A DNA stretch of 64,000 bases from Streptomyces sp. NBC_01754 (GTDB lineage: Bacteria > Actinomycetota > Actinomycetes > Streptomycetales > Streptomycetaceae). The translations under genes were made by a program, and so were the position numbers. This document shows, piece by piece, positions 7,649 to 16,435 of the stretch. The notes beneath the pieces were generated by a model. It searched no databases, was not told the DNA's origin, and saw only the letters and a list, made by a program, of their open reading frames with translations. The stretch is taken from positions 2,294,001 through 2,358,000 of the forward strand of contig NZ_CP109132.1 of NCBI RefSeq assembly GCF_035918015.1, given 5' to 3'. Every line of letters starts with the position of its first letter. Positions within the stretch are counted from its first letter, which is position 1.

Positions 7649-10648
7649 GTGCAGCTGGGGCGCACCAGGCAGGCGGCGGTCGCGGCGACCGTGCTCGGAG
7701 GGCTGCTCGGCCCGTTCGCACCGGCCGCCCTCGCGGCCCCGGACGTCCCCGCCGTCTCCTCCACGACCGCTTCGGGCACCGCCCCCACGAGGGCCGCGGA
7801 CCGCACCGGTGCGTCCCGGCCGCCCGCCGTCTGGCCACGGCCGCAGTCGGTGCGGGCCACGGGACGGCCCGTCGCCCTGGGCACCGAGGCCACGCTCCTC
7901 GCCGACCCGGGCGCGGATCCGTACGCCGTCGCCGGGCTCCGGGAGCTCCTGCGCGAGGCCGGGGTGCGGACGGTGCACGAGGAACTGCCCGGCGGCGGCC
8001 CGGTGGTCCGGCTCGGCGGGACCGGCGCCGCCCGGGCGCTGACCGGCCTTCGCGCACCGGCACGCGGGGACCTGCCGTCCGGCGGCTACCGGCTCGCCGT
8101 GGGCAAGGTGGCCGGCCGGTCCACCGTGGCGCTGGAGGGCACGGGCGAGGACGGCCTGTTCCACGCGGTCCAGACACTGCGTCAGCTCGTCAGGGACGGC
8201 TCGGTCGCCGGTGTCGTGGTCCGCGACTGGCCGGGAACCGCCGTACGCGGGACGACCGAGGGGTTCTACGGGAGGCCGTGGACCCCCGAGGAACGGCTGG
8301 CCCAGATCGCCTTCATGGGGCGTACGAAGCAGAACCGCTACCTCTACGCGGCCGGGGACGACCCCTACCGGCAGGCCCTCTGGCGGGAGCCGTACCCGGC
8401 GGACCGGCGTGCCGAGTTCCGCGCGACGGCCGAGAAGGCACGGGCCGAGCACGTGACGCTGGGCTGGGCCGTCTCCCCCGGGCAGGCGATGTGCCTGGCC
8501 TCGGACGCCGACGTCCGGGCGCTGACCCGGAAGATCGACGCGATGTGGGCGCTGGGCGTGCGGGTCTTCCAGTTGCAGTTCCAGGACGTCAGTTACAGCG
8601 AATGGCACTGCGACCTGGACGAGGAGACGTTCGGCAGCGGCCCCGAGGCGGCGGCCAGGGCGCAGGCCCGGGTCGCGAGCGCGGTCGCCCGGCACCTCGC
8701 GGACCGCCACCCGGGCGCGGAGCCGCTGTCCGTGATGCCGACCGAGTACTACCAGGACGGCGCCACCGCCTACCGCACGGCGCTCGCCGCCGAGCTGGAC
8801 GAGCGGGTGCAGGTGGCCTGGACGGGTGTCGGGGTGGTGCCGAAGACCATCACGGGACGCGAACTGGCCGATGCCCGGGCCGCCTTCGACCACCCGCTGG
8901 TCACCATGGACAACTACCCGGTCAACGACTACGCGCAGGACCGGATCTTCCTGGGCCCCTACACCGGCCGGGACCCCTCGGTGGCCGGCGGTTCCGCGGC
9001 GCTGCTGGCCAACGCCATGGAGCAGCCCTCGGCGTCCCGTATCCCCTTGTTCACCGCCGCGGACTTCGCCTGGAACCCGAAGGGGTACCGGCCGCAGGAG
9101 TCCTGGCGGGCGGCGCTGGACGACCTGGCGGGCGGTGACGCCGACGTCCGGGCGGCACTGGGGGCCCTGGCCGGCAACAGCGTCGGCTCGGTGCTGGGCG
9201 GCGAGGAGTCGGCGTATCTGCGGCCCTTGCTGGACGCGTTCTGGGCGTCCCGCGCGGCGGCGGACGCGGCGGCGGGCGAGGCCCGGGCACGCGAGCTGAG
9301 GAAGGCGTTCGGGGTGATGCGGCAGGCGGGGGCGCGGCTGGCGGCCGCGGCGGAGGGACGACTGGACGACGAGGTGCGGCCGTGGACCGGGCAGTTGGCC
9401 CGCTACGGCCGGGCGGGCGAGCTGGCGCTGGACCTGCTGGGGGCACAGGCCCGTGACGACGGGGCGGCCGCCTGGAAGGCCCAGCTGGCCCTGGAGCCGC
9501 TGCGCGAGGAGATCGAGGAGAGCGGGGCGACGGTCGGCGAAGGGGTGCTCGACGCGTTCCTGGACCGGGCCGGGAAGGAGGCGGACAGCTGGAACGGCAC
9601 CGACCGCGACGCCGGGACGACGCACCGGGACGACGGCGCCTACACGGTCCGCCTGGGACGGCCCCGCCCCGTCGAGGCCGTCACCACGCTGACCCTGCCC
9701 ACCGCCACCGGCTCGGGAGCGGCCCTGGAGGCCCATGTGCCGGGCCGGGGCTGGCGCCGCCTCGGCACTCTGTCGGCGACCGGCTGGACCCAGACGGCGG
9801 TGAAGGGCCTGCGTGCGGACGCGCTCCGGGTCACCCTGCCCCCCGCCCGCCCCGTGCTCGTCAGCCCCGCCGCCCCCGGGGTGTCCGGCCCCTCCCCCGC
9901 CGCCGCCACGGAGGTCCGCGCGGTCGTCCCGTGGTTCGGTGACGAACCGGCGGCCCGTCTCGACCTCGTACGCGGGGAGACGGACGCCGTGATCGGCGGC
10001 GGCACGCAGCGGGTCGGGGCGCGGCTGACCGGCAGCCGTCCGGTCGAGGTGAAGGGCACGCTCACCGTGAAGGCGCCCGAGGGTGTCGAGGTGAGGGTGC
10101 CGAAGCGGACGACGGTGCCGCGCGGCTCACGTACCGAGGTGCCGGTGGACATCACCGTGCCGAAGGACACCCCGGCCGGTGAGTACGAGGTGCCGCTGAC
10201 CTTCGGCGACGAGCGGAGCACGCTGACCGTGCGGGCCTTCCCGCGCACCGCCGGCCCCGATCTGCTGCGGACGGCCACCGCCTCCTCGTCGGCCGACGAG
10301 ACCCCGGACTTCCCGGCGGCGGCGGCCTCGGACGGCGATCCGGAGACCCGCTGGTCCTCGCCCGTCGAGGACGACGCCTGGTGGCAGGCCGAGCTGCCCG
10401 CCCCGGTCCGCCTCGGCCAGGTCGTGCTGCGCTGGCAGGACGCCCACGCCTCCCGCTACCGCGTCCAGGTCTCGGCGGACGGCCGCACCTGGCGGACGGC
10501 GGCGACCGTACGCGAGGGCACGGGCGGGCGTGAGTCGGTCCGGATGGATGCCGGAGACACCCGCTTCATCAGGGTCCAGGGCGACGCCCGCGCCACCCGG
10601 TACGGGTACTCGCTCTGGTCGGTGGAGGCCTACGCGGTCGCCGAGTAG
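7649..10648 (+). CDS. Secreted GH84 beta-N-acetylglucosaminidase with C-terminal F5/8C domain
   Basis: 999 aa, GTG at 7649 with GAGGGA eight bases upstream. A signal peptide ends near AALAAPDVP (residues 1-31). The GH84 domain follows: N-terminal lobe, barrel entry GTTEGFYGRPWTPEER, YLYAAGDDPYRQALW, PTEYYQDGATAYR, and MDNYPVNDYAQD. An NPCBM/NEW2-type middle region and a discoidin-like module (DGDPETRWSSPVEDD to the end) form the C-terminus. At the usual Asp-Asp catalytic pair the sequence is FQDVS (Gln312-Asp313), so the first Asp is a Gln. It probably releases GlcNAc from glycans outside the cell. Its 3' end overlaps the convergent HNH gene by 19 bp. Confidence 0.88.
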   Translation: MQLGRTRQAAVAATVLGGLLGPFAPAALAAPDVPAVSSTTASGTAPTRAADRTGASRPPAVWPRPQSVRATGRPVALGTEATLLADPGADPYAVAGLRELLREAGVRTVHEELPGGGPVVRLGGTGAARALTGLRAPARGDLPSGGYRLAVGKVAGRSTVALEGTGEDGLFHAVQTLRQLVRDGSVAGVVVRDWPGTAVRGTTEGFYGRPWTPEERLAQIAFMGRTKQNRYLYAAGDDPYRQALWREPYPADRRAEFRATAEKARAEHVTLGWAVSPGQAMCLASDADVRALTRKIDAMWALGVRVFQLQFQDVSYSEWHCDLDEETFGSGPEAAARAQARVASAVARHLADRHPGAEPLSVMPTEYYQDGATAYRTALAAELDERVQVAWTGVGVVPKTITGRELADARAAFDHPLVTMDNYPVNDYAQDRIFLGPYTGRDPSVAGGSAALLANAMEQPSASRIPLFTAADFAWNPKGYRPQESWRAALDDLAGGDADVRAALGALAGNSVGSVLGGEESAYLRPLLDAFWASRAAADAAAGEARARELRKAFGVMRQAGARLAAAAEGRLDDEVRPWTGQLARYGRAGELALDLLGAQARDDGAAAWKAQLALEPLREEIEESGATVGEGVLDAFLDRAGKEADSWNGTDRDAGTTHRDDGAYTVRLGRPRPVEAVTTLTLPTATGSGAALEAHVPGRGWRRLGTLSATGWTQTAVKGLRADALRVTLPPARPVLVSPAAPGVSGPSPAAATEVRAVVPWFGDEPAARLDLVRGETDAVIGGGTQRVGARLTGSRPVEVKGTLTVKAPEGVEVRVPKRTTVPRGSRTEVPVDITVPKDTPAGEYEVPLTFGDERSTLTVRAFPRTAGPDLLRTATASSSADETPDFPAAAASDGDPETRWSSPVEDDAWWQAELPAPVRLGQVVLRWQDAHASRYRVQVSADGRTWRTAATVREGTGGRESVRMDAGDTRFIRVQGDARATRYGYSLWSVEAYAVAE

Positions 10649-11220
10649 TGCCGGGTGGCCCCCGACGGCGCGAGCCCGGTCTCCTTGGCGGACACCCCGT
10701 CGATCCGGGCCAGCACGTCGTCCGCGCCGAACGGCTGGAGATAGGGCAGCCAACGCGGATCGCGGTGCCCGGTCCCGATGATCCGCCAGGCCAGGCCGGT
10801 CGGCGGGGCGGGCTGGTGGCGCAGCCGCCAGCCCAGCTCGGGCAGATGGCGGTCGGCCTTGACGTGGTTGCAGCGCCGACAGGCCGCCACCACGTTGTCC
10901 CACGCGTGCCGCCCCCCGCGACTGCGCGGGATGACGTGGTCGACGCTGGTCGCGGCGGCGCCGCAGTACATGCAGCGGCCGCCGTCCCGGGCGAAGAGGG
11001 CCCGCCGCGTCAGGGGGACGGGCCCCCGGTAGGGGACCCGCACGAACCGTTTGAGACGGATGACGCTGGGCGCGGGCACGGCACGGGTGGCACTGTGCAT
11101 GAAGGCGCCGGACTCCTCGAGGCAGAGGGCCTTGTTCTCGAGGACGAGGACGAGCGCGCGGCGGAGCGGTACGACGCCGAGCGGCTCGTACGACGCGTTG
11201 AGAACCAGGACATGCGGCAC
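10630..11220 (-). CDS. HNH endonuclease family protein
   Basis: 196 aa, GTG at 11220 preceded by AAGGAGG. The C-terminal half carries an HNH core with a zinc-binding pair: CMYCG, then SVDHVIPRSRGG with the catalytic DH, HAWDNVVAACRRCN. The N-terminal half, with VLVLNASYEPLGVVPLRRAL, is typical of the chromosomal actinobacterial HNH proteins found outside mobile elements. The family cuts or nicks DNA, but the physiological role of this housekeeping clade is not known. It is transcribed divergently from mscS. Confidence 0.88.
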   Translation of the reverse strand: MPHVLVLNASYEPLGVVPLRRALVLVLENKALCLEESGAFMHSATRAVPAPSVIRLKRFVRVPYRGPVPLTRRALFARDGGRCMYCGAAATSVDHVIPRSRGGRHAWDNVVAACRRCNHVKADRHLPELGWRLRHQPAPPTGLAWRIIGTGHRDPRWLPYLQPFGADDVLARIDGVSAKETGLAPSGATRHYSATA

Positions 11221-11548
11221 GGTGGATGCCTCCTTGTACGCCGGCGGCGCGTGGCTCGCGCCGGGACGATCCGGTCTCAGTCTCTCCTTATGCCAGGTCG
11301 TCACGCCACCACGTACGGGTAACGGGCCGGAGGGATTTTTCCCCGCCACCCGGCCGGGCGCTCCCTGACGGCGGGCCCGGACGGCCTGTTCGACCCGGCA
11401 CCGGGTGCCCTGTGTGATCGGACACAGGGCCCGGCGGACGGTCCCCGCGCGGGTGAGACGTGTCTCTCGCCTCCTCACGGCAACGATCCACCGTCCCGGC
11501 TTCGTTACTCTGGTCGGTCTGCTGTCGTCCCCTCCGGAGGTCCCCGTC
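11221..11548. other. Divergent intergenic region with a 9-bp inverted repeat
   Basis: 328 bp between the HNH gene and mscS. A perfect inverted repeat GCCCTGTGT (11407-11415), six bases, ACACAGGGC (11422-11430) lies about 120 bp before the mscS start and could be an operator or short hairpin. GGAGGGATTTTTCCCC near 11331-11346 is a weaker hairpin. No gene is seen. Confidence 0.5.
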
Positions 11549-12613
11549 GTGCCCCTGTCCGCCCTCCTGGCCCCGGCCTCCTCGCCCGAGCCGGCCGGCT
11601 CGCTGGACGAAGCCGCCGAGCGGGCCGGCGACGCCGCGGGCTGGGTCCAGGAGAACTGGTCCACCTGGCTGAACACCGGCCTGCGCATCCTGCTCATCGC
11701 GGCGGTCGCGCTCGTCCTCCGGTACGTGATCCGGCGGGCCCTGACCAACCTCATAGCCCGGATGAACCGCAGCGCGCAGGCGGTGGAGGGCACGGCCCTC
11801 GGCGGTCTGCTGGTCAACGCCGAGCGCCGCCGCCAGCGCTCGGAGGCCATCGGTTCGGTGCTCCGTTCGGTCACGTCGTTCCTGATCCTGGGCACCGCCG
11901 CGCTGATGATCCTGGGCGCGTTCCAGATCAACCTGGCACCCCTGCTGGCCTCCGCGGGGGTCGCCGGCGTGGCCCTCGGTTTCGGTGCGCGCAACCTCGT
12001 CACCGACTTCCTCTCCGGGGTCTTCATGATCCTGGAGGACCAGTACGGCGTCGGTGACCAGATCGACGCGGGAGTCGCCTCGGGTGAGGTCGTCGAGGTC
12101 GGCCTGCGGGTCACCAAGCTGCGCGGCGACAACGGCGCGATCTGGTACGTCCGCAACGGTGAGGTGAAGCGGATCGGCAACCTCAGCCAGGGCTGGTCCA
12201 CGGCCGGGGTGGACGTCATGGTCCGTCCGGCCGAGGACCTGGAGCAGGTGCGCGAGGTGATCACCTCGGCCACCGAGCACATGGCCAAGGAGGACCCCTG
12301 GTCGGAGCAGCTGTGGGGCCCGGTGGAGGTACTCGGCCTGGACGCGGTCCTGCTCGACTCGGTGACCGTCCGGGTCACGGCGAAGACGATGCCGGGCAAG
12401 TCGCTGGGCGTGGAGCGGGAGCTGCGCTGGCGGATCAAGCGGGCGCTGGACTCGGCGGGCATCCGGATGATCGGCCCCGCCACCGCCGAGGCGGACGGGG
12501 AGGCGTCCCCGGACCCGACGGCCGGCATGGCCGCCCCGTCGGCGTACGCCTCGGCCACCTCCCCGCAGTCGCTGGCGGCGACCCCGATACCGCCGCCGGT
12601 CATCACCAAGTAG
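11549..12613 (+). CDS. mscS: MscS-family mechanosensitive ion channel
   Basis: 354 aa using GTG at 11549, which has GGAGG eight bases upstream; the longer reading from 11405 adds an arginine-rich stretch with no ribosome site. Membrane helices are seen at LNTGLRILLIAAVALVLRYVI and SFLILGTAALMILGAF. The pore helix and beta-domain entry has the family run LLASAGVAGVALGFGARNLVTDFLSG, then VGDQIDAGVASGEV. The channel opens under membrane tension to release osmolytes during hypo-osmotic shock. The C-terminus is an Ala/Pro/Ser-rich tail. A strong terminator follows. Confidence 0.92.
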   Translation: MPLSALLAPASSPEPAGSLDEAAERAGDAAGWVQENWSTWLNTGLRILLIAAVALVLRYVIRRALTNLIARMNRSAQAVEGTALGGLLVNAERRRQRSEAIGSVLRSVTSFLILGTAALMILGAFQINLAPLLASAGVAGVALGFGARNLVTDFLSGVFMILEDQYGVGDQIDAGVASGEVVEVGLRVTKLRGDNGAIWYVRNGEVKRIGNLSQGWSTAGVDVMVRPAEDLEQVREVITSATEHMAKEDPWSEQLWGPVEVLGLDAVLLDSVTVRVTAKTMPGKSLGVERELRWRIKRALDSAGIRMIGPATAEADGEASPDPTAGMAAPSAYASATSPQSLAATPIPPPVITK

Positions 12614-12620
12614 GACCGGC

Positions 12621-12660
12621 CGCGAGGGCCCCCGTGCGAAGCCGCGCGGGGGCCCTCGCG
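12621..12660 (+). terminator. Terminator after mscS
   Basis: A perfect 14-bp inverted repeat (CGCGAGGGCCCCCG at 12621-12634, complement at 12647-12660) with a 12-nt loop begins eight bases after the mscS stop codon. Confidence 0.82.
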
Positions 12661-12761
12661 CGATCCAGGACGGGGAGCGGCTCGGCGGCCGGGAGCGGGG
12701 GTCGCGGGGCTCCTGACGGGTCGCCCGCCGATAACGCTTCGGAAAGCACCGGTCCAGCCCA

Positions 12762-12817
12762 TTGACGACCGGGTGACGGGCGTCTTACCTTCCTCCCATC
12801 GAACAGGAAACTTTCCT
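12762..12817 (+). promoter_or_regulatory. csn operon promoter with CsnR-type operator
   Basis: TTGACG at 12762-12767 is a good -35. A weak -10 (TACCTT, 12786-12791) lies 18 bp further on. The 13-bp palindrome AGGAAACTTTCCT (12805-12817) sits just downstream, where a bound repressor would block initiation. This matches the operator type known for CsnR, the ROK repressor of chitosan utilisation, whose gene follows, so autorepression relieved by chitosan oligosaccharides is expected. Confidence 0.7.
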
Positions 12818-12885
12818 AACAGAGGTTTCCGACAGGTTCCCGGACGTCGAACCGATGTCCGGGCGGAGGCGGGAGCGCATCCTTC

Positions 12886-14091
12886 ATGGCCGGCACCACA
12901 CCAGGCACCCCGCGCGTCCTGCGGGCCATGAACGACCGGGCCGCGCTGGATCTGCTGCTGGAGCACGGTCCCCTGAGCCGTACGAAGCTCGGGAAGCTGA
13001 CGGGGCTGTCCAAGCCCACCGCTTCCCAGCTCCTGGCACGGCTGGAGGCGGCCGGGCTCGTCGTCGCCACGGGTACGAGCGAGGGGCGGCCGGGCCCCAG
13101 CGCCCAGCTGTACGCCGTCAACCCGCGGGCCGCGTACGTCGCCGGGCTCGACGTGACCGCGCACCGGATCGTCGCCGCGGTCGCCGACGTGACCGGTGAG
13201 ACGGCCGGCACCTACGAGCTGCCCACCCGGGGCCGCCTGGGCGACGGCGTCGTGCGGCAGGTGACCGAGGCCCTGGACGGCGCGGTGGCGGAGGCCGGGA
13301 TCTCCCGCGCCGACGTGCACCGGGCCGTCGTCGGCACACCGGGCGCCTTCGACCCCGGTACCGGACGGCTGCGCTACGCCTCCCACCTGCCCGGCTGGCA
13401 CTCCCCGACCCTCCTGGACGAACTGGCCGTCTGCCTGCCGATGCCGGTGGAGTACGAGAACGACGTGAACCTGGTCGCGGTGGCCGAGCAGCGGCTCGGC
13501 GCGGCCCGGGGTCACGAGGACTTCGTGCTGCTCTGGAACGAGGAGGGGCTCGGCGCCGCCCTCGTCATCAACGGCCGGCTGCACCGCGGCTTCACCGGCG
13601 GCGCCGGCGAGGTCGGCTTCCTGCCGGTGCCCGGCACCCCCCTGGTACGCCAGGTGGTGAAGGCCAACGCGGGCGGCTTCCAGGAGCTGGCGGGGGCCCA
13701 GGCCGTACCGAGGCTGGCCACCGCGCTCGGCATCACGACCCCGCACCAGCCCTACGCCGAGGTCGCGGCCGGCCTCCTGGCACGGGCCGCCGCCGCCTGG
13801 GAGCAGGACCCGGCGCTCACCGAGCTGCTGCGCCGGTACGCCCAGCGGCTGGCCACCGGTCTCGCCTCCCTCACCGCGGTGCTGGACCCCGGGCTGATCG
13901 TGCTCTCCGGCGGGCTGGTCTCCTCGGGCGGCGAGCTGCTGCGTTCCCTGATCCAGTCCGAACTGGCCGAGCTCGCGGCCTCCCGGCCGCGTCTGGCCCT
14001 CGGTCTCATCGACCGGCATCCGGTCCTGCGGGGCGCCCTGGAACGGGCCCTCGCCGACACCCGCGACGAAGTGTTCGACACCTCGCGCTGA
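12886..14091 (+). CDS. csnR: ROK-family repressor CsnR
   Basis: 401 aa, ATG at 12886. An N-terminal winged HTH (LSRTKLGKLTGLSKPTASQLLARL) is followed by the ROK sugar-kinase-like domain (VVGTPGAFDPGTGRLRYASHLPGW, VEYENDVNLVAVAEQ, GLGAALVINGRLHRGFTGGAGEVG). It heads a co-directional set encoding a sugar ABC importer, a GH4 glycosidase and a kinase. That is the order of csnR-csnE-csnF-csnG-csnH-csnK described in S. coelicolor, and an AGGAAACTTTCCT operator lies upstream. It therefore most likely represses the operon, and any chitosanase gene elsewhere, until chitosan-derived oligosaccharides are present. The start has only a weak ribosome site. Confidence 0.85.
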   Translation: MAGTTPGTPRVLRAMNDRAALDLLLEHGPLSRTKLGKLTGLSKPTASQLLARLEAAGLVVATGTSEGRPGPSAQLYAVNPRAAYVAGLDVTAHRIVAAVADVTGETAGTYELPTRGRLGDGVVRQVTEALDGAVAEAGISRADVHRAVVGTPGAFDPGTGRLRYASHLPGWHSPTLLDELAVCLPMPVEYENDVNLVAVAEQRLGAARGHEDFVLLWNEEGLGAALVINGRLHRGFTGGAGEVGFLPVPGTPLVRQVVKANAGGFQELAGAQAVPRLATALGITTPHQPYAEVAAGLLARAAAAWEQDPALTELLRRYAQRLATGLASLTAVLDPGLIVLSGGLVSSGGELLRSLIQSELAELAASRPRLALGLIDRHPVLRGALERALADTRDEVFDTSR

Positions 14092-14151
14092 TCCACCGCC
14101 CACCTCTTCCCCGTCGTCGTCTCCTCATCATCCGTCCCTGGGAGTTTTGTC

Positions 14152-15486
14152 ATGCGCAGAAACCGCACGATGACCACCGCGGCCGTCGCCGTCGCAGCGA
14201 TCTCGGTGCTCGCCACCGCCTGTACGGGCCAGGCCGAGTCCGGTGCGAACGACGACCCGGACGCGAAGACCACGATCACCTTCTGGCACGGCTGGAGCGC
14301 GCCCGCCGAGGTGAAGGCGGTCCAGGACAACATCGACCGGTTCGAGAAGAGCCACCCCAACATCACGGTCGACGTCGTCGGCAACATCAACGACGACAAG
14401 CTCAACCAGGCGCTGCGCGCGGGCGGTTCCAAGAGCCCGGACGTGGTGTCCTCCTTCACCACCGCCAACGTCGGCAAGTTCTGCTCGTCCGGCGCCTTCG
14501 CCGACCTGTCGCCGTTCATAGAGAAGTCGAAGCTGGACCTGGAGAAGACCTTCCCGAAGGTGCTGCTCGACTACACGCAGTTCGAGGGCAAGCGCTGCGC
14601 CCTGCCGCTGCTCGCCGACGCCTACGGCCTCTACTACAACAAGGACGCCTTCGAGAAGGCCGGGATCACCGCCCCGCCGAAGACGATGTCCGAGCTGGCC
14701 TCCGTCGCCAAGAAGCTGACGGTCACCCAGGGCGACGGCTACCGGCAGCTCGGCTTCATGCCGACCTTCCACGGCTACGAGACGGTCGCCGACCACTACC
14801 TCTCGTCCTGGGACCACACCTACTTCGACGCGGACGGCAAGTCGAACATCGCCAAGGACCCGGCGTTCGCCGAGATGTTCACGTACCAGAAGAAGCTCGT
14901 CGAGGACCTGGGCGGCTACGAGAAGCTGGAGAAGTACCGGGGCACGTTCGGTGACGAGTGGGGGTCCAAGCACCCCTTCCACACCGGGCAGGTCGCGATG
15001 CAGCTGGACGGTGAGTGGCGGCTCGGGATGGCCACCGACGCCGAGGTGCCGTTCGAGATCGGGGTGGCGCCCATGCCGGTCGCCGACGACGAGGCCGACA
15101 GCTACGGCAAGGGCTTCCTGTCCGGCACGATCATGGGTATCGCGCCGACCAGCAAGAAGCAGAACGCCGCGTGGGAGCTGGTGAAGTTCATGACCAGCGA
15201 CACCCGGGCCGTGGTCGACTTCGCCAACGGCATCCGCAACGTCCCCTCGACCTACGAGGCGCTGAAGTCGCCCGACCTGAAGTTCGACCCGCGCTTCAAG
15301 ACGTTCCTGGACATCGCCCAGCACCCGAAGTCCAACACCCCCGACGGCGCGGTCAACGGCGCGACGTACCAGCAGACGATCCAGGACTTCGGCTTCCAGT
15401 ACGAGAAGGGCGCGGTGAAGGACCTGAAGGCCGGCCTGGAGAAGACGGCCGCACAGATCGACACCGACATCGCCAAGGCGAAGTAG
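14152..15486 (+). CDS. csnE: Sugar ABC transporter substrate-binding lipoprotein
   Basis: 444 aa, ATG at 14152 with GGGAG before it. The signal peptide ends in the lipobox-like LATAC (Cys24), so the protein is probably anchored to the outer face of the membrane. The rest is a family 1 solute-binding protein: ITFWHGWSAPAEVKAVQDNI, a middle region with ALPLLADAYGLYYNKDAFEKA, and MQLDGEWRLGMATD. It captures an oligosaccharide and hands it to the two permeases immediately downstream. Operon context points to glucosamine oligomers. No ATPase gene is in the operon, so a shared ATPase such as MsiK probably energises it. Confidence 0.88.
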   Translation: MRRNRTMTTAAVAVAAISVLATACTGQAESGANDDPDAKTTITFWHGWSAPAEVKAVQDNIDRFEKSHPNITVDVVGNINDDKLNQALRAGGSKSPDVVSSFTTANVGKFCSSGAFADLSPFIEKSKLDLEKTFPKVLLDYTQFEGKRCALPLLADAYGLYYNKDAFEKAGITAPPKTMSELASVAKKLTVTQGDGYRQLGFMPTFHGYETVADHYLSSWDHTYFDADGKSNIAKDPAFAEMFTYQKKLVEDLGGYEKLEKYRGTFGDEWGSKHPFHTGQVAMQLDGEWRLGMATDAEVPFEIGVAPMPVADDEADSYGKGFLSGTIMGIAPTSKKQNAAWELVKFMTSDTRAVVDFANGIRNVPSTYEALKSPDLKFDPRFKTFLDIAQHPKSNTPDGAVNGATYQQTIQDFGFQYEKGAVKDLKAGLEKTAAQIDTDIAKAK

Positions 15487-15490
15487 TCCG

Positions 15491-16432
15491 ATGACCACGC
15501 ACACGCTCCGCTCCAAGCGCCGTAGATCGGCGCTGCGGACGGCGGCCTTCATGTCGCCGTGGCTGATCGGGTTCAGCGTCTTCTTCGCGTACCCGATGGT
15601 CTCGACCGTGTACTTCTCGTTCACGAAGTACGACGGCTTCGGGGCGCCGTCCTTCAACGGGCTGACGAACTGGACGTACGTCTTCAGCGACTACCCGATG
15701 TTCTGGCCGTCGCTGCTGAACACGCTGTGGCTGGTGCTCGTCATGGTCACCTGCCGCGTCGTGTTCGGGCTGGGGACCGGACTGCTGATCACCAAGATCA
15801 AGACCGGTACGGGGCTCTTCCGCACCTTCTTCTACCTGCCCTACCTGGCGCCGCCGGTCGCCGCGACGCTGGCGTTCGTCTTCCTGCTCAACCCGGGTAC
15901 GGGGCCGGTCAACGCGATCCTGGGCGATCTCGGTCTGCCGACGCCCGGCTGGTTCAACGACGCCTCCTGGTCCAAGCCGGCGCTCACCATGCTCGCGGTG
16001 TGGGGCATCGGCGACCTCATGGTGATCTTCATGGCGGCGCTCCTGGACGTACCGACGGAGCAGTACGAGGCGGCCGAGCTGGACGGCGCGTCCGCCTGGC
16101 AGCGGTTCCGCTTCGTCACGCTGCCGAACATCTCGCCGATCGTGCTGTTCGCCGTGGTCACCGGGGTGATCCAGGCGATGCAGTACTACACCCAGCCACT
16201 GGTGGCCGGGAAGGTCGCGTCAGGGGTGATCGGGGGCTCCGGGCAGCAGTTCGAGCCCGGCTATCCCGACAAGTCGACCCTGACGCTGCCCCAGCTCGTC
16301 TACAACCTGGGCTTCCAGCGCTTCGACTACGGTTCCGCCTGCGTGGTCGCCCTCGTCCTGTTCGCCCTGGCCATGGCCTTCACCGCACTGCTGATGCGGG
16401 GCCGCAACAACCTGATCCAGGCCGGTGACTGA
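15491..16432 (+). CDS. csnF: Sugar ABC transporter permease (MalF type)
   Basis: 313 aa, starting four bases after the preceding stop. It has six predicted membrane helices, the first at AFMSPWLIGFSVFFAYPMV. The binding-protein-dependent permease EAA loop near residue 195 reads EQYEAAELDGASAWQRFRFVTLP, the coupling helix that contacts the ATPase. It pairs with the next gene to form the channel of the oligosaccharide importer. The long periplasmic loop between the last helices (GSGQQFEPGYPDKSTL) is common in MalF-like subunits. Confidence 0.88.
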   Translation: MTTHTLRSKRRRSALRTAAFMSPWLIGFSVFFAYPMVSTVYFSFTKYDGFGAPSFNGLTNWTYVFSDYPMFWPSLLNTLWLVLVMVTCRVVFGLGTGLLITKIKTGTGLFRTFFYLPYLAPPVAATLAFVFLLNPGTGPVNAILGDLGLPTPGWFNDASWSKPALTMLAVWGIGDLMVIFMAALLDVPTEQYEAAELDGASAWQRFRFVTLPNISPIVLFAVVTGVIQAMQYYTQPLVAGKVASGVIGGSGQQFEPGYPDKSTLTLPQLVYNLGFQRFDYGSACVVALVLFALAMAFTALLMRGRNNLIQAGD

Positions 16433-16435
16433 GCC

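Noticed and set aside
4613..9736. A 1,707-codon minus-strand reading frame
   Set aside because: It runs across malQ in a wrong frame and antisense to the GH84 gene and encodes Arg/Pro/Gly-rich nonsense. Only its last 76 codons (the small membrane protein) are a real gene.
10630..14103. A 1,157-codon minus-strand reading frame
   Set aside because: It is antisense to mscS and csnR for most of its length. Only the final 196 codons, from GTG at 11220, are the HNH gene.
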